Assembly (NCBI GenBank): GCA_947568835.1
Contig: OX387607.1
Coordinates: forward strand, 16,295,701 to 16,359,700
Reading direction: 5' to 3'
Source of the DNA: Protonemura montana
Taxonomy: Eukaryota > Arthropoda > Insecta > Plecoptera > Nemouridae
DNA length: 64,000 nt
Positions 56,700 to 64,000 of the stretch are shown here, piece by piece. The notes under the pieces were generated by a model that was given only the letters and a program-made list of their open reading frames with translations, was not told the origin of the DNA and made no database searches. Numbering within the stretch: position 1 is the first letter of the stretch; every line of letters starts with the position of its first letter. Position numbers and translations under genes: made by a program.

Positions 56700-59600
56700 C
56701 TACCGGGTCTTCTCCCGTTTCTCCCAAGCGAAATTCCTGTGGACATCCAGACTCTCGGTTTCGGCGTTGTCCCTCGGGGCGTTTACTCCCCTGAACATTT
56801 GGTGCCCGGATCGGAATCCAAAGTTGCTCAAAAAGCTGCCCTCGTTTTCAAATACTTCAGGTCCTTTATACGTTGAAATCGGCGGCTCGTGGATCGGGGA
56901 TCCGAACCCGGGACCTCCGACTCCGTGATGAGGCTGTAAAACCACACACCGGTCCTCGTGAGATCACCGAAGTTAAGCAACACTGCGCTGGGTCAGGTAT
57001 TGGATGGGTGACCGTCACACACATGACCAGTTCTGTTCGGGAGAGAGGTTGGAGGGATGAAAGTTAAGCAACACTGCGCTGGGTCAGGTATTGGTTGGGT
57101 GACCATCATAAACATGACCAGTTCTGTTCGGGAGAGAGGTTGGAGGTATGAAAGTTAAGTAACACTGCGCAGGGTCAGGTATCGGTTGGGTGACCATCAT
57201 ACACATGACCAGTTCTGTTCGGGAGAGAGGTTGGAGGGATGAAAGTTAAGCCACACTGCGCTGGGTCAGGTATTGGATGGGTGACCGTCACACACATGAC
57301 CAGTTCTGTTCGGGAGAGAGGTTGGAGGGATGAAAGTTAAGCCACACCGCGCTGGGTCAGGTATTGGATGGGTGACCATCATACACATGACCAGTTCTGT
57401 TCGGGAGAGAGGCTGGAGGGATGAAAGTTAAGCAACACTGCGCTGGGTCAGGTATTGGATGGCTGACCATCATACACATGACCAGTTCTGTTCGGGAGAG
57501 AGGTTGAAGTGATGAAAGTTAAGCAACACTGCGCTGGGTCAGGTATTGGATGGGTGACCATCATACACATGACCAGTTCTGTTCGGGAGAGAGGTTGGAG
57601 GGATGAAAGTTAAGCAACACTGCGCTGGGTCAGGTATTGGATGGGTGACCGTCACACACATGACCAGTTCTGTTCGGGAGAGAGGTTGGAGGGATGAAAG
57701 TTAAGCCACACTGCGCTGGGTCAGGTATTGAATGGGTGACAATCATACACATGACCAGTTCTGTTCAGGAGAGAGGTTGGAGGGATGAAAGTTAGTACAG
57801 CAACTTCACTCGCCTTGCTTATCAACCTCTCGACAGCATGGATTTGTGGAGGAATCGTGTTGTTCGCGTTGTACCGTCCTTCGGAAGGGACGTTAAGCCG
57901 GTGGTCCCCTTGATCTTCGACAGGAGTAGGCTACGTGCCAGCACCGGGTTTCCCCTCCTTTCTTCTAAGCTAGATTAGGTTCATCATATCATCCACTCAT
58001 TCATCGACGCCATTAGACCAGTGCCGCATGACCAGATATCAAAACAGTGCGTCGTTAAACAACACAAATCAATCAATTTAATATGTGACAAGTCACTAAA
58101 AAAGCTATAAAACACTGTTTCCTAAAAATATATAAAACAAAGTATATTTTGATAGTCATAATTTTTCAAAACAATTCTTTTTGCCCGGTCGGCAACGGAA
58201 TGTACTTTTGTAGAAAGATTGTTTATTAACTTACCCTGTTTGGAAAGCCATAATAGGAGCTGATGCCTAGCAACCCAGAAATCACCATGGCAACCTTGCT
58301 AATGATAAAAGCCTTCTTTGCAATCAGGATCAGCGCCCCTAGGATCAGTGGCACCAAGGTGACCAGGGGCAGTTTGAACCCCAACAGCAAGGGCAGCAGC
58401 ACTTGTCTGGCGATCAAACGACCTGCAAAAACAAAATGGCGACGTTTTTTTATGTGGAAATACAGGAACTTGCTAACGCAGATCACAATATTGCGTCAGT
58501 TGTAAAATATTTCTAGATGCCTGTGAGTTAGGCAACTTTAAATGCATTGGTGATACGCGGGTGGTATCATTTGAAATGGCAGGCGGAGTAGGATGCCCGT
58601 TAGGATCAGAATTTCCTGACCAATCTTGTAGCATTGCTGGTTTTCGTTGAAGCATTTTAAGAAGATGATTTTCATTAATTTACAATGATTTGGTTACATC
58701 AATATTAAATTATCTTTATGGTTAGGGTTTCAAATTTTACTTTAAATGAATGATTAAAAAAAAAATCATAATATTTATGATTGTTTTTAGACTCATGTCT
58801 ACTTGATTTATCCTTAGCACTAGTTTTAACAAAAACTATCTGAACTGGATTTTGAATGCTAAGTAAAGAGCTACTAAATCTCCCTACATAATTTCCCTGT
58901 ATAACATAATATTTCTGTTTAGAAGTAAACATTTCTGACCTGAGATCTAAAGGAGTTTGATTTTTTAGCAAATTCGCTATTAAAAAACATAGCTACTGCA
59001 GTTAAACCGATTCCCGCCTTCACGTGCAGCTAAAATGTACTTTTATCGAGTGTTTTTAAAAAGTCTTTCACCCATAAAGCACCATTATATGCCCGATAAA
59101 TCTAGATTAATGCGATTATCTTTGCTGAAATTAATTGCTATTGCAGTTAAAATTCACAGCTTTTTAATCAAAGATCCGCGAGTAATTTAAGTGAATTTTA
59201 GTCTTATGAACCGCGCGAAAAGTTGATTCTATTTTCCACATCTAAAATCAGATTAAACGCGCGATAAAAGCTGCCGAACACCGAACTGATTTCACCCAAT
59301 TTACCTGAACAAATTCAATTCTATTTTCTTTATTTTGTAAAACACATATACTCAGGAAGTGAAATAATATAAGGTTAACTAGCAGTACCCGCTGCCTAAC
59401 GGCCGCTTACGATTTTGAGGGAGTTGGCATTTTGGTTTAAATGGGACCACAACCAAAAGTACCATGCAATACCATACAGTAACCCCATTTATTTTATTTG
59501 AAATTTGCCGCTTATGTCACTCGGGGTCACTGCATTGTGGAAACTCTGTGAATTCCAAAGTGACCACGATGACAATTTCGAAAACAAACGACGTTGGCTG

Positions 59601-62029
59601 TCAAAAGATTTCCGTGCATGATAAAACCGTTGATAAAACCAATTGTCAATAAAATTTAAATAATAATACTAATAATATGATATATTATTAATGAAATAGA
59701 ATAAGCTAGAGCGACCGAATTATTTTCCTGTCAAAGCGACGTGTCGAACTGCTATTGAGATGTGTTGAAAATGTTTCTCTGGATTTGACCTGAACTAGTA
59801 GAGGCTCGAGACAATTTCCTCATTCCCCAGTCAAGCTAATCTGTTTTATGAAGCGGCCGGTGGCACTATACGAAGGTAGTTTTGTAGTCGACTCTGCAAT
59901 ATCGATTTTATAACAAACTCAAAGATGCTTTATTAGTTCGATGCCAATATAATTATCTAGAGCGCGCATTCCGCGGCCCATCAACGTCATAATTATTTTT
60001 TCTAGGCTGTTTTTTTTCTCTGCCAACAATTCTTAGAAGATAGAATTTAATCCTTCGTGTATTTCTCAGATCGTTCTTACCTCCAATAATTACAAAATCG
60101 AACCAGATGTAATGAGATGAAACAAGTAAAATCAAGTATCGTTATTTCAAATACCACTCTATAAAACTCGGAAGTATTTTATTATTATCAACACTATAAC
60201 CGTCTCAAAAATTGATGCTCAAACGGGGACTCGAACCCCGATCTCCACCTGTCGCGGGTGTTCCTCTAACCAATTGAGCTACTTGGACCCCGATCTCCAC
60301 CTGTCGTGGGTGTTGCTCTAACCAATTGAGCTACTTGGACCCCGATCTCCACCTGTCGCGGGTGTTGCTCTGAACCATTGAGCTTCTTGGACCCTGGCTT
60401 TTTGAGATGATTTTAGTGTATTTGATGAGAATGACAGTTCTCCAAAGAGTAGAAACAAGAGGCTGTGAATACTCACAGTCACTCTGATTCTAGTGACGCT
60501 ATAGCATTTCACAAGCTGTCAAACTCGAATAACTCCAATTTTACGTTGGATGCGTTTTATTTATATGAAATCTGATTTCAATTGCAAACGCTTGCAACTC
60601 CTACACTATTAGTGACGAGGACGCTTGATTCTGCTTGGGATGGAGATGCTCCCTCGGGATGACCAACCTGTTCCCGTGGCTCTGTCAGTGTAGGTCGGGT
60701 AGTGCCTGTCCATCACGAACTCGAGGACACCCGTCCCGTCCAGAGTTGGTCCAACCCTCATTACCAGCCCCGGGTGGAGCATAGACATATCGTATCTGTG
60801 AAAAACCAGACGATGAAGACCCACTGATCTCTAATAACCTGGATAGAGCATAGGATCCAGCCAGCTGATCTCAAATAACCTAAATAGAGCATAGGATCCA
60901 GCCAGCTGATCTCAAATAACCTGGATAGAGCATAGGATCCAGCCAGCTGATCTCAAATAACCTGGATAGAGCATAGGATCCAACCAGCTGATCTCAAATA
61001 ACCTGGATAGAGCATAGAATCCAGCCAGCTGATCTCAAATAACCAGGATAGAGCATAGGATCCAGCCAGCTGATCTCAAATAACCTGAATAGAGCATAGG
61101 ATCCAGCCAGCTGATCTCAAATAACCTGGATAGAGCATAGGATCCAGTCAGCTGATCTCAAATAACCTGGATAGAGCATAGGATCCAGCCAGCTAATCTC
61201 AAGTACCCTGGACCGAACGGTTTTGGCGTGTTGGAAACACCGGTTCTCGTGAGATCACCGAAGTTAAGCAACACTGCGCTGGGTCAGGTATTGGATGGGT
61301 GACCATCAAACACATGACCAGTTCTGTTCAGGAGAGAGGTTGGAGGGATGAAAGTTAGTACAGCAACTTCACTCGCCTTGCTTATCAACCTCTCGACAGC
61401 ATGGATTTGTGGAGGAATCCTGTTGTTCACGTTGTACCGTCCTTCGGAAGGGACGTTAAGCCGGTGGTCCCCTTGGTCTTCGACAGGACTAGGCTACGTG
61501 CCGGCACCGGGTTTCCCTTCCTCATTTTTAGGTTATGTTAGGTTCATCATCATCCACTCATTCACCGACGCCATTAGACCAGTGCCACATGGCCAGATAT
61601 CAAAACAGTGCGTCGTTAAACACTACAAATCAATTAGAATCAGAGCCCGGTATCTTACCTGAGCGATCTTTGCTTCATCAACATGGCTGCAGCATCCAAA
61701 ACACTTCTGAAGTCCATCGGGTTCATGTCCATGGGTATCACCATCCTCGGACTCTTGTCATTGGGGTCACGTTCTAAGACCACACCATCGCTGATGTCAA
61801 CTGCATCCAGATCAGATGCGTCAACAATTCCTGCCAAAGCACCCTTGTTAAAGCAAGGTAACAGAATGCTGGCTCCGGTATTCTCTCTAAGACAGCTCTG
61901 AAATGTCTCTGTGAAACCCATTATAGAATTGCTACCCTCTATGTAGGGCGTTGTAGGGTCCATTATAACTCCTACGCATGTCCCTAGGACGCCCACCACG
62001 CACAAAACACGCATTCTTGATAGAAACAT
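56700..62029 (-). CDS. Gene 9: Osiris family protein (DUF1676), 4 exons, 306 aa
   Basis: Exons are 62029-61659, 60795-60668, 58422-58235 and 56933-56700. Junctions: CTCAG/GTAAGA to TTCACAG/AT (phase 2), ACAG/GTTGGT to TTTTGCAG/GT (phase 1), AACAGG/GTAAGT to TTTTACAG/CC (phase 0). The phases agree at every joint and the total is 921 nt including the stop. The signal peptide is about residues 1-20. Cysteines are C46-x12-C59, and the core runs on through exon 2 (V-L-E-F-V-M-D-R-H-Y). Exon 3 opens G-R-L-I-A-R-Q and carries the hydrophobic segment (about 172-225). Exon 4 starts P-H-H-G-V-G-G-P-G-F-G, a basic/Gly tail without the AxxLAY motif. The donor GTTGGT is weak; without it, exon 2 would stop after I-K-R-P-R-H and the protein would lack the hydrophobic region. 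Introns hold a SINE, a 41-bp array, family A and family B elements. Confidence 0.78.
56944..58078 (+). mobile_element. 5S-derived SINE with nine-unit array in gene 9 intron 3
   Basis: Head ACACCGGTCCTCGTGAGATC and ACCGAAGTTAAGCAACACTG, about nine 91-bp units (to about 57790), the 36-bp segment, the body (GGAAGGGACGTTAAGCCGGT) and the 3' end CGTCGTTAAACAACACAAAT. The largest copy in the window. Its head begins about 10 bases from the exon 4 acceptor, in antisense orientation to the gene. Confidence 0.93.
58782..58882. mobile_element. Family A element, left part
   Basis: ATGATTGTTTTTAGACTCAT, TTATCCTTAGCACTAGTTTT, CTATCTGAACTGGATTTTGA and GTAAAGAGCTACTAAATC. The right arm is missing. It lies in gene 9 intron 2. 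Confidence 0.75.
58883..60174. other. Gene 9 intron 2, mostly unique sequence
   Basis: Contains copy 2 of the dispersed repeat (59378-59465). No nested gene recognised. Confidence 0.5.
59378..59465. repeat. Dispersed repeat, copy 2 of 2
   Basis: AACTAGCAGTACCCGCTGCC to GGCATTTTGGTTTAAATGGG and ACCACAACCAAAAGTACC. Matches 38204-38335 with an internal deletion. Confidence 0.75.
60175..60600. mobile_element. Family B element with tRNA-like multimer in gene 9 intron 2
   Basis: The left arm is TATCAACACTATAACCGTCT; then three tRNA-like units; then GATTTTAGTGTATTTGATGA and ATGACAGTTCTCCAAAG as in the copy at 36.2 kb. The right side is rearranged, and the head sequence (GAAATCTGATTTCAATTGCA, AACGCTTGCAAC) lies at about 60567-60600, next to the exon 2 end. 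Confidence 0.75.
60222..60400 (-). other. Three tandem tRNA-like units inside family B
   Basis: On the minus strand: GGTCCAAGTAGCTCAATTGG, TTAGAGCAACACCCGCGACA, GGTGGAGATCGG, repeated every 52 bp. The last unit has a perfect T-arm and pol III B box (CGGGGTTCGAGTCCCCG). D-arm and T-arm are intact in that unit, but the 3' acceptor strand and a normal T at position 33 are not seen. Confidence 0.7.
60822..61206. repeat. 41-bp satellite in gene 9 intron 1
   Basis: About nine copies of GATCTCAAATAACCTGGATA plus GAGCATAGGATCCAGCCAGCT. It begins about 25 bases from the exon 2 acceptor and ends where the neighbouring SINE starts. Confidence 0.92.
61208..61636 (+). mobile_element. 5S-derived SINE, most compact complete copy
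   Basis: Full head GACCGAACGGTTTTGGCGTG, TTGGAAACACCGGTTCTCG, AGATCACCGAAGTTAAGCAA, one 91-bp unit, one 36-bp segment, body and 3' end CGTCGTTAAACACTACAAAT. Length about 430 bp. This probably represents the basic element. It ends about 20 bases from the donor of gene 9 exon 1, in antisense orientation. Confidence 0.93.
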
Positions 62030-62107
62030 AGTCAAGTTAAACACACATAATATATTGAAAAAGTGGTATGGTTTTCAGACAAAAAGTGTTTGCAAGTTTG
62101 CTCGAGG

Positions 62108-62157
62108 TTTGCTCTATAAATGTGCCCTAAGAATGCAAAAACACTTGTATTTATAAT
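62108..62157 (-). promoter_or_regulatory. Candidate TATA boxes of gene 9
   Basis: Minus-strand TATTATAAATACAAG (about 62157-62146) and CATTTATAGAGC (about 62117-62107). Which one is used cannot be told. Confidence 0.35.
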
Positions 62158-63182
62158 ATTTTCCTTTGTTATATTTTTTTCTCTGTACGCTCTGCGCAGT
62201 AGTTAGTCTAGCGCGGGCGTAATTACATTCAATTACACGTTTATCCGCTGTACTCTCACTCGCGTATCCGGCGCCGGAGAAAGTAATTTCTATCCCATCT
62301 CGTCCTCTCGTTTTCATTCGAAACAAGCACACGCGATTTTGGTCGGAGATTATTTCGCGAACGGATTAAATTAATTGAATTTTTCGCTACGCTGCAGATG
62401 CGTCGCATAAATTATGCGATTTTTACCGAAATTAGCCCAGAAAAGTTGGCATGTTTTGGTGTGTGTTTGAGATGGCGAGACGATTTCGAGTTCAAGTTCA
62501 GTTCACGCAAAGAATGGCTGAAGATATTAACATTTAACTGCTTTATTTTCTTTGCTAATTTCTCGAGTTTCTTTGTTTGTTTGTTTGAAAATGATTCGCT
62601 GGAAGGTTCAGGTCATTGAAAGTCATTTTCTCCACTCATCTCAAGTTCAATGTTCTGTGGTTTTTAACCATAGGTTTGTCTCGAAGTCCAACGGACTTTA
62701 TTTACAGGCTATTATTTTGAAATGTTCTAATTTAGTTGGATTCGTTGCTTCAGACTTACATTTAAAAATAAAAAAAAATAAAAGTAATGTTCGTTGAAAA
62801 ATGCAAGTACAATTTAAAATAAATGTATTGATGACAATCGATTTATTTTCTTTTATTTACGTTTTTTAGTAATCATTGTTTAGGTACTGCATGACCATTC
62901 CATAAGTAATACTGAAAAACAATAATATTTATTATTATTATTTAATTGATTTGTAATCGTCTTAATTTCTTACAAACTTCTTATGAAAACTTATTTTTAT
63001 TATTTTATTTTCTTGGATCTATTGCAAGGTTTTACAGACAAGAATAAATTTAATATAATTATCAATGGTATTAATGGTAACTTAGATTCAATGATTATTG
63101 CGGTCTTTGAAGGAAAATCGGGCAGCAATTTCTAATCGGAAAAGAATATTTTCAATGATTAGAAACTAACCGTTCAGTTAAT
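62158..63182. other. Intergenic, upstream of gene 9
   Basis: AT-rich, nothing recognised. Confidence 0.5.
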
Positions 63183-64000
63183 GTGACCGAATGGTTTGTC
63201 ATGTTGGAAACACCGGTCTTCGTGAGATCACCGAAGTTAAGCAACACTGTGCTGGGTCAGGTATTGGATGGGTGACCATCATACACATGATCAGTTCTGT
63301 TCGGGAGAGAGGTTGGAGGTATGAAAAATAAGCAACACTGCGCTGAGTCAGGTATTGGATGGGTGACCGTCATACACATGACCAGTTCTGTTCGGGAGAG
63401 AGGTTGGAGGGATGAAAGTTAGGCAACACTGCGCTGGGTCAGGTATTGGATGGGTGACCATCATACACATGACCAGTTCTGTTCGGGAGAGAGGTTGGAG
63501 GGATGAAAGTTAAACAACACTGCGCTGGGTCAGGTATTGGATGGGTGACCATCATACACATGACCAGTTCTGTTTGGGAGAGAGGTTGGGGGTATGAAAG
63601 TTAAGCAACACTGCGCTGAGTCAGGTATTGGATGGGTGACCATCATACACATGACCAGTTCTGTTCGGGAGAGAGGTTGGAGGGATGAAAGTTAAACAAC
63701 ACTGCGCTGGGTCAGGTATTGGATGGGTGACCATCATACACATGACCAGTTCTGTTAGGGAGAGAGGTTGGAGAGATGAAAGTTAGTACAGCAACTTCAC
63801 TCGCCTTGCTTATCAACCTCTCGACTGCATGGATTTGTGGAGGAATCCTGTTGTTCGCGTTGTACCGTCCTTCGGAAGGGACGTTAAGCCGGTGGTCCCC
63901 TTGGTCTTCGACAGGAGTAGGCTACGTGCCGGCACCAGGTTTCCCCTCCTCCCTTCTAGACTAGGTTAGGTTCATCATCATCCACTCATTCACCGACGCC
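63183..64000 (+). mobile_element. 5S-derived SINE with six-unit array, cut by window edge
   Basis: Head GACCGAATGGTTTGTCATGT, TGGAAACACCGGTCTTCGTG and AGATCACCGAAGTTAAGCAA; about six 91-bp units; the 36-bp segment; the body GAAGGGACGTTAAGCCGGTG. The 3' end lies beyond the window. Confidence 0.93.

Noticed and set aside
56944-57790. Possible 5S rRNA gene cluster
   Set aside because: Only the internal part of 5S is present, diverged and joined to a SINE body; no complete 5S gene with matching ends and T-run terminator is seen.
60222-60400. Functional tRNA genes
   Set aside because: Units are tandem, mostly lack a T-arm, the anticodon-loop position 33 is not T, and they sit inside a mobile element.

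Overview
This window looks like insect nuclear DNA. Its genes have introns with GT-AG junctions and core promoters with TATA boxes and TCAGT-type initiators. The intergenic DNA is AT-rich and loaded with short retroposons, inverted-repeat elements and satellites. Every protein-coding gene I can support is a member, or a likely relative, of the Osiris family (DUF1676), which is restricted to insects and close hexapod relatives and usually lies in one syntenic cluster (the dosage-sensitive Triplo-lethal locus of Drosophila). I cannot fix the insect order from the sequence, and I do not number the genes as Osi orthologues.

Layout: gene 1 (1-164, -, 5' end only); gene 2 (2795-4528, -); gene 3 (11798-13023, -, atypical); gene 4 (18575-20320, -); genes 5 and 6 (29921-34457 and 43576-46138, both +, close paralogues); gene 7 (48250-50548, -); gene 8 (53140-55989, -, very large with an acidic N-terminal extension); gene 9 (56700-62029, -, four exons). 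The common plan is: exon 1 with signal peptide, a two-cysteine segment and the core domain, ending in a phase-1 donor; then an exon opening with Gly-Arg-basic residues, a long Ala/Leu/Lys hydrophobic segment, and a His/Gly/Ser-rich tail that often ends in an A-x-x-(L/M)-A-Y-like motif. Open frames and splice phases were joined by hand, and all eight complete models keep frame.

The rest is mobile and repetitive DNA. At least eight copies and one fragment belong to a SINE whose head is a 5S rRNA derivative and whose body carries a variable array of 91-bp units. Two inverted-repeat families recur: family A (ends TTTTTAGACTCATG) and family B (head GGATGAAATCT, arms around CAATTTTTGAGACGG). Family B carries multimers of a tRNA-like unit in two copies and hosts a separate foldback element in a third. 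Satellites include a 14-bp array open in all six frames (27.6-28.7 kb), a palindrome-bearing array (38.4-39.7 kb) and arrays of 9, 10, 11, 22, 36 and 41 bp.

Functionally this is a block of secretory-pathway or membrane proteins linked in the literature to cuticle and tracheal formation and to endosome/lysosome trafficking. The shared architecture suggests co-expression, but nothing in the sequence proves it. The most unusual items are the 5S-derived SINE with its internal array, the tRNA-like multimers inside family B, the 657-residue acidic Osiris protein, and the short Osiris-like protein without a visible two-cysteine core.
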